Under the pieces are notes generated by a model that was given only the letters and a program-made list of their open reading frames with translations, searched no databases and was not told the origin of the DNA. Of a stretch of 64,000 nt of DNA, positions 50,551 through 63,943 are shown one piece after another; position 1 is the first letter of the stretch, and every line of letters starts with the position of its first letter. The position numbers and the translations under genes are program-made. Where the stretch lies: positions 5,446,865-5,510,864 of the forward strand of contig NC_080062.1 of assembly GCF_026212465.1 (NCBI RefSeq). Direction: 5' to 3'. The stretch is from Amaranthus tricolor. Taxonomy: Eukaryota; Streptophyta; Magnoliopsida; Caryophyllales; Amaranthaceae.

Positions 50551-52362
50551 ATACAATAGGAGTAAGTAGAACTCCAATTAAATCGAAGAGAACATGCTCT
50601 TATACTTTCTCAATTTTTTTATTTATTATTTTTCCTATTTTTTCAAATGGAAATTTAATAAACTTCTTGTTATAAATCTTTCCGTTTTAGATATCTTTTT
50701 GAACTGAAGTAAACTTATTTGTCTAACATATTGTACTAAAAGAGCATCACACATTTACGTTAAACCCCTAAAATTTGCTTGATTTTTTCATATCAATGAT
50801 ACATTTCCCCTCATTATATATAACTCCTAAATCTTTTTACAAAATCATTTTATTCTTTTTATGATTTCAAACAACAATAATCATCACTATTTCATCAATA
50901 GCTAATCTTAATGAAATATTGTCCTACATTATTAATCTCATTGATTATTTTCTCCGAGTATTCTAAATAGAATAAACATCATAGAACAAAGTATCATACA
51001 GAACAAAGAGAGCATCAAATAAGTTACGTGTGCTAGATTAATCCTTAACCAATCACTCCATACTATACTCCTCGTTCTTCTAAGATTGCTACAAATAATA
51101 TTATCTTGTAAAGAAAAATATCGCTATCATTAGCAATATCGTTATATTCATGCCATACTAATACAACTATTTTTAAACTTATTTTATAAACCCTCACTGC
51201 ACTTAATAATGTGAAAAGTAGGTGATTAAACTTAGCACTAATTTAATGATGTTCAAATTGCTGATATCATTACGGTTCCTCCTAACAATTTGTGGGTCAT
51301 ATTTGCTTAATTGTTGTATTATGATTTGCTAAAAGATCCAAGAGATTCAACATGACTGTTCTACCAATATAGGCTAGATATTTGCAGGATAGGATTAAAA
51401 AATTAAGTGTGTGGGGTTATGAAATATCACATCCCAGTAAGGACAAATTATAAAAGCTAAAACTATTATGGAGAATATAATACTATTGCTAAATTACTTC
51501 CAAGTCATGTAACATTTGATATAATCATAAAATTTGAGTTGATTAAGACAATGGACATAAGTTGATAATAAGAGTGATGTACGATGAAATGAAAAGATAA
51601 ATTAAATGTATAGAAATGTCACAAATGCCATGAGACGGAGCAAAATGGAAAAAATAGCAAAATCCGTAAGTGATGGGAGTATTATGTCGATTGCCAAGTG
51701 AAATGGATTCTCGGGTGGAAGTTATTGAAGATTTGTAGTCTTTCTCAAGTCGATATCCTCCGTAACTGCAATCTCCTTTAATAAAAGCATAGGCTGTCAT
51801 TTTTCATCTATAATCAGATTCTAATCATAACTTTTTTGATTGACATATATTCAATATGATGATGATAAAGTTAATTAAGAAAAAATTACTCCAATATTTT
51901 TAGGAAAGTGATCATACTCATAACTGTAATGTCAAAGTTATTTAAGGAATTAAAAATATCAAAATCACTAGCATTGATTGATCCTAAATCTTACTGTACG
52001 TAATAGGTGTTATTTCTATCACGTCTCACGTGAAGTGTTGTAACACCAACTCTTTTTATGATTGTCGCTAAATATTCTGTTTATCTGAGAATTGAATTAG
52101 ATACAAATTTATGACTTTATATTGTATTAACTTTTATACTACGTCTAAAATTCAACTTATTTAAAAGGTTAAATAATCAATAATTATTATTTTATAATAT
52201 ATTATATACTTTATCAAATATCAAATCAAAATTCATAAATGATAATATTATCTCATTATTTTGTTTTCTTCAATCCAAACTCTTAAAATACAACAATTAG
52301 AACTTATTTCACCAAATTTTAGTCACAATTCCAACTAATCAAATCAAAGAACAAACCGACCA

Positions 52363-52543
52363 AGGAGTTAAGTCTGAGTTGTAAAAATCTTGTATGGACT
52401 TAGTCTAAACTATTTTAATGGCACCAACCTAAAAAGATTAAATATTTTTTAATGATTGTACTTATTAAGTATTTTTAGCGTTGGTACACACTAAAATAGT
52501 ATAAACTAAATTCATACAAGATTTTATCGAGCATCTTAACTCC
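52363..52543. mobile_element. Foldback element, 181 bp, arms about 72 bp
   Basis: GGAGTTAAGTCTGAG ... AATCTTGTATGGACTTAGTC ... ACTATTTTAATGGCACCAAC pairs with GTTGGTACACACTAAAATAGT ... ATTCATACAAGATTTTATCG ... CTTAACTCC. Almost the whole element can form one hairpin. Confidence 0.8.
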
Positions 52544-55266
52544 AAGTTCTAGTAAGCATAAAGCATATAGTCTATAATTGTTTGTTACTTGTATTGTTTT
52601 GGATTATCTCTTACACTATAATTAAAATTTTAAGAGTTTTTTTAGTCAAAGTGTAACCGATAAATTGTAACAAAACTAGTAATGTATATGCAGTTCACAA
52701 TAACTATTTAAGAAATTAAATTTTGGATTTATTCCACAAATATGATTACTCTTAAATTCTTTGTGAAATTCAGTCAAGTGGCCAATCCATTTTATTAACT
52801 TCCATGATAGAAACTTTTTTGGATTGGTGGATGTGGGTCATTGGGTTACTTATCCATATACACCACCTTTTCCATAACATTTAGGAAATGATTGTATGGT
52901 GTTGGATGTTGACTATTTTGAGTAAACATGAGTATTGGTTATTTATTTATTTTTTATTTTATTTTATTTTTTTACTTTTAAATTTGTTGAATAAGTTAAA
53001 TGTTTAAAGAGATATTTAGTAAAATTTAATATTGAGTGTTTGCTATTTACTTGAGAAAGTTACGTTAACATGTCAAAAATTAAAAAAAAAAAGCCAAACA
53101 TAATTTTTTATTTATTATTTATTATTTTTTTTACTTTTAACCGGCCAACTACGCAAAAGACAAAGACATAGGATAAAAATCCAAAAAGAGGGGTGATCTA
53201 ATGAAAGTTGAGCAAAAATGGGCTTACACTTGGTAAGAATAGTTGAAACTATTCACACTTGTGATCTCAAAATGAAGAAATTAAAAAAGTAAAAATAACA
53301 GATAATCTAATGGGCTAATCTTCTTATTATTTATTAGTTTTGGGATGAAAACTCACAATCTTATACGTAATCATACTCTAATCCAAAGTTGTCAGAATCG
53401 GAATTTTACGTAAAATCGAAATCAACTGATGGGATCGGCGGATGAGATAGAGTAATTGAGATTATATATGATATCAGCGGAGATATCATATAAAATCACA
53501 TACATAAATAAAATGCATTAAAATTTGTGGGACGATCAAGAAAGAAAATTTGAGCAAATTGAGTTCGACCATGCAAGAAGTATCGTGTAATATTGAAGTG
53601 TTTAGTCGACTAAAATTTTTATTTGAATACTTTGAAATAAATAAAAAGTTTCTATTGAAAAATTTAATCAGATAAAATAAAGTTCAGTGGACTAAAATTA
53701 ATTTGTTCTAACTATTTTTGAATAAATTGTAAAGATTATTCTCTTTATTTTGTTTCTTTTTGTTTGTCTTATATTAAAATATTTCACATAAGAAAAGAAA
53801 AAATTAAATATGAATTTTGCGAGAGATAAATAGAAGTTAAAATAAATTGATTTGATTAATTAATATTGATTTAATTTGTTGTAAATGTATCATTATGATA
53901 TATTGTGTCATAATAAAAGTAAATATTTACAATAGATAATTTTTTTTTATATTGTATCATTGTATGTCTACATCGTTTATAAAATATATCGCTTAATGTT
54001 AATAAAACAAATATTTGTTAATGTTCTTGTTGAATATTTATTTATTCTATCTTTAACATTTTTTGCGAAAAAAATGCATATAGTTGTGACATATGTCATT
54101 GTAATTAACCCATTAGTATAAAGTTTATAGAATACAAATAGATAAAAAATTTAAGAAAAAAGGAATTAATAATCATTTATTTTAAAATTTATTTATTTGT
54201 AATACTAAATAGTATTAGTAAAAAAGTCAATATATGCAAAGTACCAGTGTATCCCTATGAGCATTAATATAAGATTTTGGAATGACATCTAAGTAAAACA
54301 TCTATGTAAATTATTCGATTAATATATCCTTTATGAGATTTACACTATTTTTTTTATTTTAGTGTGTTTTATTGATATTGTATTATTTGTTGATATTAGT
54401 CCACTTTTTATTTCTTTTATTACATTTACAAACTTATTTTTTTTCCTTCTCTTCATCTTATTCACTTATTTTAATTATTTACTTTTTTTAAATTATTCTT
54501 CAACTAATTTTTCATCCATTTTCATCCAAAAAGCAATGAGTGCTAAATGAAAGGATAATAAATAAACAAATTGATCTTATTGCCGTCGCCACACCAATAA
54601 TTTTGTAAATTATTGATATTATAATATTATTATACATAGTGCTTGTCAAATGAAATAATTTTTTATTTGTTTTCAAATGTAGGATGACAAAATAATTTGT
54701 AAAATGATGGCTTAAAGTTACCAAAGCATACATCCAACCTTGGATGGTGGGACATTTGTGTTTTTTGTCTATAATTATTCAATGATGAAGACCATACACA
54801 CAATTCAATTAATAAAATCAATTATTTTTATTGAGACTTGGAGAAAACATGGTGTGTGATCTAATATAAGGGCCTAAAATTAACTTAATTTTGGGTAAAA
54901 TGTAAATTACTTGAACCAAAGAATATTAAAAAAAAAAAAAAGGCTATAAAATGATTATAGAATTTATAATTGATGTTATTTATAGATGATATATTATAAT
55001 AGATTTATTTAGAATATTCTGATTCAACATAACCTAAAAGTTATTTCAATTATATTGTTATATTGATCACATGCATCAAATCAATGATACACCTATAATG
55101 GTTGGATCTCAATGACAACCACTATACTAAAATAAACATTCATAAATATATAATTTGAGATTAATCATATCGATATTGTTTTGTATTAATTATATTTAAT
55201 TTGTGTCATTATATAACTTTTTTGTGTCATGGTATAATTTTTTTTAGATTATTTGCTATTTTTATA

Positions 55267-55525
55267 CTCTCTCCGTTTTCTAATGTTTTTCCCGTTTAAA
55301 ATATTATATTTTGAAGAGAAAAATTTGATTAAGATTTTTAAGACATATATATAAATGATTAAATATATTCATGTGATATCTTACTATATTTGTCTTAATA
55401 AATACTTTATTATTATATAATTTTTATAATTTTTTTTATGATGTATATTTAGAGATATTAATGCTTAAAATTTACTTTGAAAACTGCACAAGTCAACGAA
55501 AAAAAACAAAAGAAAATAGAGGAAG
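55267..55525. mobile_element. Stowaway-type MITE, 259 bp
   Basis: CTCTCTCCGTTTTCTAATG at the left, AAAGAAAATAGAGGAAG at the right, flanked by TA (55265-55266, 55526-55527). Confidence 0.8.
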
Positions 55526-55901
55526 TACAATGAAGGTGCATTTGTATTATTTTTCCAAACAAAAAAAGAATTCATAAAAGGAAAAATCAATGGCTGAGAC
55601 TGAGATGGCGTGCTTATGGTCGTCGATTTTAAGCTTAACAATATAGAAATAACCCTCAAACAGTCAAACGCCATCAAGATGATCTTGTTTAGTTGTTTTA
55701 CTTGGAGAGCAATTATCATCATTTTACAGAAAAGTTCTTAGATTCAATTCTCTTTCGGCCAATCTTATAAACAGGAAAAACAACGATTAATACAACTAAT
55801 CATTGCCTATACTAACAAGTGATAAACACTGGCGGATGTACATCCTAGGCTCTAACATCAATTTTAAATTGTACAAAACTTCTTAAAAACAATTCTAAAA
55901 A

Positions 55902-55907
<6 letters not shown>

Positions 55908-55948
<41 letters not shown>
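55908..55948. repeat. (TA)n microsatellite, 41 bp
   Basis: Pure TA array, directly before an inverted-repeat element. Confidence 0.97.
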
Positions 55949-55951
<3 letters not shown>

Positions 55952-56232
55952 GGATCTATTGAGAAGGAGTTGAAAATAAAAAGGATAAGAAGGACGCTAC
56001 ACTCTTGATTTCCCTAAAATAAAAAAATCTATGGTCAAGATTGAGCCAACAACTCATAATTGTAAAAGTAACTATGTTAAACAGAAGGGTACCTATGGAA
56101 TAATTTTTAAAATGTTCTTAATTTATAATATAGTATCATTTTTTGTATATATAGTAACCAAACAAAATTAAACAAAAATTCTTCTTACCCTTCTCATTTT
56201 AAAATCCTTCTTATTTGATTCTACATCTATGT
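55949..56232. repeat. Weak inverted repeat, MITE-like
   Basis: CTATTGAGAAGGAGTTGAAA and AAAAAGGATAAGAAGGA at the left face ATTCTTCTTACCCTTCTC and ATCCTTCTTATTTGATTCT at the right. Imperfect; boundaries uncertain. Confidence 0.4.
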
Positions 56233-56694
56233 ATATATATAATATAAAATAAAAAATATGGTGTTGCTTATAATTTTAATTTGTCAATTATTATTTATTT
56301 AATTATTATGATCAATTTAAAAGAACCCTTTATTAAAAGACCTGAGTCATAATAAGGCTAAAATGCCAAAAAAAGGGAAGGATGTAGAAGAAAAAGTGAA
56401 GGCAGGGTACAACTGGGGAAGCAAATATGTAGCATATGTCTTATGCAGAGAAGAAAATTGATCGCATTTCGGGTCGTTTATGTGTTGTCTTATACTCTTA
56501 TTACTATATACCATATCATAAGCTCGGTAAATCCAGCTTGGACCAGGATAGGTGACTGACAAATCATACTCATACTTTTCAAATTGTCTCATTTCTATGT
56601 GCATGTTATCATGTCTGGTACATTCCGCTTACAGTAGGCTATATGACTGACAAACCATATCAGTACCTTCTCGAATTATCTCATTACTATATGT

Positions 56695-56775
56695 CAGTGT
56701 CACATAATTCGCTAATTGCCTCCTAAATCGCAAATCGAAAAAGCAAATCATGGTCTATTTTAGTATATTATAGAA
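56695..56775 (-). repeat. Dispersed repeat family A, copy 3 (inverted)
   Basis: On the minus strand: GACCATGATTTGCTTTTTCG ... GAGGCAATTAGCGAATTATGTGACAC, matching 16,550 and 19,715. Confidence 0.5.
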
Positions 56776-56934
56776 CCATTTTGAGGAAATCGCGAATATA
56801 AAAGGTAAACTAACCAACAAATTATGTTTCATTGCTATATACCATACCATAATGTCTAGTAGTTTCTGCTTAGAGCAGAGTAAGTAACCAACAAATCACA
56901 CACTTACCTTCTCAAATTGTCTCAAAACTGTATA

Positions 56935-57191
56935 TTTTCTCCGTTGCAAAATACTTGCACCAAACACATTTTACACGATCCAATGCATTTGTCGGATTGT
57001 TTATATCTAGAGTTATATATAACTATAAATTATAAAAATTTGATATTATGAAAATATACGATAAAATGAATAAAACAAGATTCCACATGACTATGTTTTT
57101 TTCTCGAATAATAGCCGAAATATGTAAATTACCATAGAATGATGAATAGTGCAAAAGTTGGTTTGACGCAAGTAATATGAAACGAAAAAAA
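56935..57191. mobile_element. Stowaway-type MITE, 257 bp
   Basis: TTTTCTCCGTTGCAAAATAC at the left, GTAATATGAAACGAAAAAAA at the right, TA on both sides (56933-56934, 57192-57193). Collinear with and as long as the copy in CAN intron 2 (14,299), with degraded terminal bases. Confidence 0.8.
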
Positions 57192-58099
57192 TACTTACCA
57201 TAATGCCCGCTTGAAACACAATAGATGACTGACAAATCATACCCGTATCTCAGATTGTGTCATTACTACATAGTGCTAAAATTTGTGTGCTAAGAGCTGG
57301 AATTTTTTGTTTTGTGGGAATTTCCAGCATATATCTTAGTCCTTGGTTCGCGGAACTTGAATATGTTTGTATACAAATGTATTTTGTCTGTTGGTTTTTG
57401 GCACAAGAATACCAATTATTATGGTGAGCTGGTTTGGGTTGAATGCCAGCTGACTCAGATTGAGATATCTACGTAGCCTCACATTAGCCAAACTTATGTC
57501 AGCTGTTGCTTATTCACCTATTCAATAGGAGACCGAAATTCTCTAGAGGAATGTGAATAGAGAGTTTACTGTTTTTTCATTCGAAAATTATCTGTGGTAG
57601 ATTTTATGCGGAATGAAAATAAATATATATGAAAATAAAATGAACAAAACGCAACAAATTATACACGAGTTTCTGCTACAAATAGCCTAATTCCTGACAA
57701 GAATTTCTCTTAACCCGTAAGATTCAAAACTCTTCCGTTAACTCCTTAAAACCTTAGACTGTTCCTAGAAAATCTCGCTATCTTTACAATTCTACTCACA
57801 CATTTTTCCCAGAACAATCTAACAATTCCCTTCTTGATGAAAATATAATACAATACTCAAAAACAACTAAGGCTTTACATAAACTTATCTCGTACTAATT
57901 ACAAGGAGTAAGTATACAGATATAAGAATATTTAGTTAATTCAGGTTTAAAGTTTTAAAATTGACCTAATCTAAAGTGATCAAGTTGAATTGATCCATTT
58001 AGTTAATTGGATCAAATATCGCAATTTAAACCCATTTATTTTAGGTTAGGTTCAAATCAAATTAGCAGGTCGAATTAGCTTTTATCAGACCTAACTGTT

Positions 58100-58310
58100 A
58101 TGAAGACGTTTCGTATAATAATTAATTGTTTGATGTTAGTTGTTTATTAAATAAAAGTGTATCAGAAAGCTAAAAGTCAATAAACTAAGCTTTATGATTT
58201 TAAACTAAGAGTAAAATTTATTTTTCAATTTGACTTAAAAACCATTTACCAAATATTTTTTTGACTACTTACCCAATTAAAATATCGACAATAAACATTT
58301 ACCAAACACA
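58100..58310. repeat. Dispersed AT-rich repeat copy
   Basis: TTGTTTGATGTTAGTTGTTTA at the left, AAACATTTACCAAACACACC at the right. Same family as 45,890. Confidence 0.4.
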
Positions 58311-58390
58311 CCAAATGAACAAGCGCCTTAGGATCTAGAGACAAACAAGGGTCCGGAGAGACATGGACAAGTATATTGGGTTACATATAA

Positions 58391-59234
<844 letters not shown>

Positions 59235-59577
59235 GACTTATCAAAACAGTCAAATTGGTGGAGTTATGGGTCAAGTCACTATTGAATGGGTTAATTTCCT
59301 ATAGAAAATCTTAGTCAATAATGATTATTTGTAAATAACTATAAAAAGATAAAAATAAAGCTAATAAAATAATCAAAATAAATAAAAAAAAACACAATTA
59401 TAAAAATAATGAACCTACGGTATAGTGCCACATACCCGTGATTTACAATTAATGTAAATCACGGTTATTTATCTAGTAAAGCACAATTTCTTATTGTTTT
59501 GGGTTTAGATTGGATTTAGAGCGACTTAACGGGTCAAGAACTTTTTGTAAAAGATATATATATTTTGTTAGTTTATA

Positions 59578-59959
<382 letters not shown>

Positions 59960-61274
59960 GAAATTATTTTCTTATAAAAAAAGCCAATATATCTAATTTA
60001 TTGCCGTAATCAAAAGAAGTTGAGTCAAAATATATAAACTAAGTAACTAACTAGAGATTGGGTTTCAACTGAACATGATGACATGAAATTGAAAATGATA
60101 ACAAGTAATTGAAAAAGGGGCAAAACACTTAGGTTTAGGTTTCATTCGGATTTAGTCTAATTCAAAGAATTTACCCATTCTATTTTTGTATTTTTACTCT
60201 TTATATCTTTTTTCGTATTTCTAAATACTTTTCTATTTTAACCCGTGATTATCTCAAAAAAAAAAAAAAAATAACCAGTGATATTCAACTTCTTAGTTTC
60301 CAGGCCCAAAAGCCAATAAAGCTAAATAATTGGTATGTAGTTTAAATGGATGGGCCAAATTATTGTGTGTTGTGTCCTAACAAGAACATGAATCGTAAAA
60401 CGATAGGGGGTTTTGAACCAGAAGTTAATCAAATGGAATATATAATATTGAACCACTTATAGTCAATTGAAATTCAAAGAGGCCTAATCCGAATGAACAC
60501 AAAATATAGAGGTACTCAAAAAATATTCAATAATTAGATATATTTGACCTTATAACTGAACTCGATTTGACCAGACTTTAAAATAAATTTACAATTATAT
60601 AAAAATCAATGTGGACTTAAAATCCAATTTTAAACTGATCCAAAATACGTGACGCAAAATCGACCCAATGACCAAAATGAACCCCTCTAGCAAAATATAA
60701 GCTGGCTTAGACTTGAATTGTATTGACCCTACTCAACTAAAACCTATTCTAGACTCATCTTCGTGTTGGCTTTACATAGAACTAAACTCATGACCAACTA
60801 AACCCGACCAAGTCTAATCCAACCCAACCCAATTTCTTGAGTTAATCCAGCACAATAAAAAGCCAACACGATCCAATCAGAAAAATCTAACTTTACACCA
60901 TATTTTCATTATTCCCCTTTCGATCCTAGGATCCCATCGGCTTTTTACTGTATGGGGTGTGAATATATCCATGTAGAACAAGATCTAATTTTGACATAAA
61001 TTGAGCCAGGTGATCAAATCAGCCCTACATGAGTTTGGTTTCAGTAGACATCAACATGAACTCGTCTTCTCTATTTGTTTCGAGTGTCTACCAATCCGTA
61101 AATATACATTCTCTGTATATTTTCCACTCATGCCCTTCAAGTTATCTCAATCCTCCTCGCCTTCTTTCAAACTCCATTGTGATAAGGAAATTGTCAAATA
61201 TTGAACTTTCCTAAGAATATATTCATACCGAGAACTTTCCTAAGAGTTAGTTTTTTTTTTCGTGTTATGTGAGT

Positions 61275-62075
61275 TGTTGGAATTGTTTATTCCACATCGC
61301 TGAATTAAAGTTGGTGTACACACTTTACGCTAACATTGACAATAAGTTCAGCTAAAACTTAACAAACATCTCCAAAGCTAACATTTAAGCATAAGCTAAA
61401 TGATTCATAGACTTGCACCCTACATACCCATAAACAAGTTATCGAAAGGAAGATGGCCCAGAGAAAAACGAGAGAAAAAAGGTTTGCAAAAGAAGTAGAT
61501 GATAGGGGCGGGATCGAAATTCAGAGAATTTGGTGAAAAAAATCTACTAAACCGTAAGTCGAAAGTTGATTTAGAAGTTATAACTGGGGCTAAGGAGGGT
61601 AGTTTCAAGCAGCTTCTAATACTGAGGAACAATTTTCCCATGACCAACATATTTTCATAGCCACTACTTGATTATGATACATCAGCTTTAATATTAATCT
61701 ATTACATATCCTCTTCATCATCATACTCGATATATTCTGATCATAGGAAACTAATCAGGATCTAGGCCCTGGGGAGGAAAGGAAGGCGGCCAATACCCAA
61801 AAAAGAGGATGCGGCCAAGAGTCTCTTGGCTCAAAAAAATCCTCAGAACGATAGGTACCTGATAGGAAGGACTCAATGCTTTTAGTCTGATATAACAACA
61901 TAATGGATGATAATCCTATCGTTTTAGGAGGGACTCGGAAAGCTGCCCACCAACACTGGCTTGCAACCAGTTCAATGCTCTCGATGCAAGTATTTCTCAC
62001 ACAACACTCAATCAAATACTACTATAACTTCAGAAGTATATACTGACCACAAAACAAAATCAAAACATTCCAACA
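61275..62075 (-). mobile_element. Copia-type LTR remnant, about 800 bp
   Basis: Ends TGTTGGAAT and ATTCCAACA are perfect 9-bp inverted repeats of the TG...CA type. Reading minus, the LTR start (62075) follows GTCATGGGGAT, a polypurine-tract-like sequence as found before copia 3' LTRs. No pol sequence remains beyond it and no 5-bp flank match is seen (TGAGT, ATCCC), so it is probably the 3' LTR of a truncated element. ORFs at 61,420-62,015 lie inside it and are not genes. Confidence 0.6.
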
Positions 62076-62329
62076 ATCCCCATGACAATTGACTTGAGAG
62101 CTTGCGGTTTTATGAAATCTCATTCTCAAAACACGTTTCATAAAGCAATATTGTGCAAGTTCATTCTAATTTTTAGACTCGCCATAAGGCGTATATCATA
62201 TATGTAATTCATATAAAGCATATATTAAACACATAATTGTGATCCAATTCCAAAAATATACAAAAATGCACATTAACAACATAAATAGCTCAAATATTAC
62301 ACAAAGCACACCTTCAAAAGATGACAATG
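62076..62329 (-). other. Probable 3' UTR of the PLAC8 gene
   Basis: 254 bp between the stop codon and the LTR remnant, AT-rich, non-coding. Polyadenylation may fall here or inside the LTR. Positional inference. Confidence 0.4.
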
Positions 62330-63943
62330 CTATTTGGTTTCTCTGTCAATCGTTAAGGGGCGTGGAGGTGTCATGGGTTTCGACATACCTTGCTTCGGTA
62401 ACTCTTCTTCTGTCCTTCCCGAACTGTGATTTTCGGTTGTGATCATGGAGTCGTCCAATGGAACTGTCCTTGAGCCTACATCCAAACTGTTGTTGTTGGC
62501 TACTTCTTCATCTTCACAAGGCAAGTCTGAGCACCCTAGATCGCCATTTCCATTGTGCTGTTTCCTATACATCTTGTCTTCAACGATTTCATAGAAATTT
62601 GCAGTTCGTACTTCCTGAGCAAGTGAGCACCAACAACAGCAAAGCCACAAAGCACAATCAGTCACAGCGGGTTTGCCACAACATGATGTATATTCAGGCA
62701 AGTTGTACCTCTTCCTCATTCGGATCCTCCAATAACCACCGTAAAGTAAACCAAGCCCACATAGTAAAAACCCCGTAAGGCTTAGAGCCTGCCTAACGTT
62801 GTCATCATTAACATTAAGGCCAGCCAAATTGAAGATAAAAAACGGAGCAGAGCAAAACAATATGAAAGTTGCAATGTGAACGTACATATTCCCGAATCCC
62901 AACCTCTCCATGTTCCATCCGAAAACACAAAAGCTGCAAAAAAGCGAGAGATAGGTGATAGATAAATCATCCCACAAATCAAAAAGTCCTTCTTTCCATT
63001 GTGGTTGATCCTCAACAATATTCCCATTTCTCAGTGCAAAAGATAGCCGCCTTTCTAACGAATTCGATCTTATAACACTTAAGTTGTGACTTGCGGCCTT
63101 AATAGGAATTTGCGCTTCCTCATCACTTGGGTTTTCATACGCATACTCCTTGCCTAAGGGACTAAGGATAGTGTAGATTCCTGCTATAGCCGGGGCAGCT
63201 ATGGCAACGGAGATACAAATCGCAACCCCAAGTACAGGCCGCTCAGATCGTTTATATCCCAAGTTTAGGCCACAAAGACCATACTGAGCAAAACAATTCA
63301 AATGAAGCAACAAAATAACCACTAGCATATGTGCCCATTCGTGCGGCTTGTAAGTACCATTCTTACAGTAAATCTTTCTTAATTTAGATATATCCTTCGG
63401 ATTCCATCTCAAGAGCAATGCTAAGTGGTAGAATCTTTGAGGGTGTTGATACAAACACATGAGAGTAAAAAGGGCATTAAGGATTTGATTATTGACTTCA
63501 AACCACGCGTTTCGTTGTGATTTCTTCGGTAAGGCACTATTTAGCATTCCAGTCATGACAAGAAACAAAATCGCCCCAGAAACGGCAACACAAGTAATCC
63601 AAACAAAAAGAGCCAAGTTCATGGGATTCCTAAACCACTCTTTGCAAGTTTTCTTTAAGGACTCCCAATTAATTCTATGTCTAAGTTCACTTATTCGTTC
63701 TCGTAAGCCATGGCTACGAGAAGACTCCACAGCACGAGACGCCTCATCTTTCCCTTCAGCAATTTCCCAGAATTTGCTTGAAGGTCTACTTAAAAGGGCA
63801 TATTTAATTTTTGGTGTTCCACCAATTTGACCATCTTTTGAAGGTGTTAAACAATGAATTGGGCTTGGTGTTTTTGATTTAGGAAGTTTAATAATTTCTT
63901 CAATCTCCTCTTTGACTATAAGACCATCATTTTGAGCCATCAA
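62330..63943 (-). CDS. PLAC8/DUF2985 family membrane protein
   Basis: Intronless, 537 aa, ATG at 63943 (a second ATG follows immediately) to TAG at 62332-62330. The N-terminal 100 residues are hydrophilic. Residues 101-265 match the DUF2985 region of plant PLAC8 proteins, with membrane segments at about 108-134, 205-228 and 238-262 and motifs RNPMNLALFVWITCVAVSGA, WFEVNNQILNALFTLMCLYQ and HPQRFYHLALLLRWNPKD. The PLAC8 region covers 316-455: WKEGLFDLWDDLSITYLSLF, FGWNMERLGFGNMYVH, two further hydrophobic segments (357-376, 387-405) and the Cys-rich SCCGKPAVTDCALWLCCCWC followed by AQEVRTANFYEI. The tail is acidic and low-complexity. The family includes plasma-membrane proteins tied to Ca2+ or metal handling and organ size; the function of this DUF2985 subgroup is not established. 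Only 57 bp of upstream sequence is in the window. Confidence 0.92.
   Translation of the reverse strand: MMAQNDGLIVKEEIEEIIKLPKSKTPSPIHCLTPSKDGQIGGTPKIKYALLSRPSSKFWEIAEGKDEASRAVESSRSHGLRERISELRHRINWESLKKTCKEWFRNPMNLALFVWITCVAVSGAILFLVMTGMLNSALPKKSQRNAWFEVNNQILNALFTLMCLYQHPQRFYHLALLLRWNPKDISKLRKIYCKNGTYKPHEWAHMLVVILLLHLNCFAQYGLCGLNLGYKRSERPVLGVAICISVAIAAPAIAGIYTILSPLGKEYAYENPSDEEAQIPIKAASHNLSVIRSNSLERRLSFALRNGNIVEDQPQWKEGLFDLWDDLSITYLSLFCSFCVFGWNMERLGFGNMYVHIATFILFCSAPFFIFNLAGLNVNDDNVRQALSLTGFLLCGLGLLYGGYWRIRMRKRYNLPEYTSCCGKPAVTDCALWLCCCWCSLAQEVRTANFYEIVEDKMYRKQHNGNGDLGCSDLPCEDEEVANNNSLDVGSRTVPLDDSMITTENHSSGRTEEELPKQGMSKPMTPPRPLTIDRETK

Larger units (their letters stand above)
56505..57280. repeat. 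Diverged ~95-bp tandem repeat, four units, with insertions
   Basis: Units begin near 56,508, 56,604, 56,843 and 57,194. Each carries ATA.CATAATGTC-like text, GACTGACAAATCATAC, CTTCTCAAATTGTCTCA and TACTATAT in order. A family-A repeat (56,695-56,775, inverted) separates units 2 and 3. A Stowaway MITE (56,935-57,191) separates units 3 and 4. No coding function recognised. Confidence 0.65.
49561..58390. other. Gene-free 8.8-kb stretch
   Basis: No convincing exon. Contents: a repeat with a 40-T run (49,883-49,922), TTTGATCTGA minisatellite (50,155-50,550), foldback (52,363-52,543), Stowaway MITEs (55,267-55,525; 56,935-57,191), TA array (55,908), a weak inverted repeat (55,949-56,232), a 95-bp tandem array (56,505-57,280), and a dispersed repeat (58,100-58,310). 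A GATGGGAG-TA end at 51,675 may be another decayed MITE. Confidence 0.65.

Noticed and set aside
51543..51800. Minus-strand 85-codon ORF
   Set aside because: Its second half reads through a MITE-like end (GATGGGAG-TA at 51,675); the first half has no known family. Possibly a gene fragment, but unsupported.
61420..62015. Two minus-strand ORFs of 76 and 86 codons
   Set aside because: Both lie inside the copia-type LTR remnant and have no family signature.
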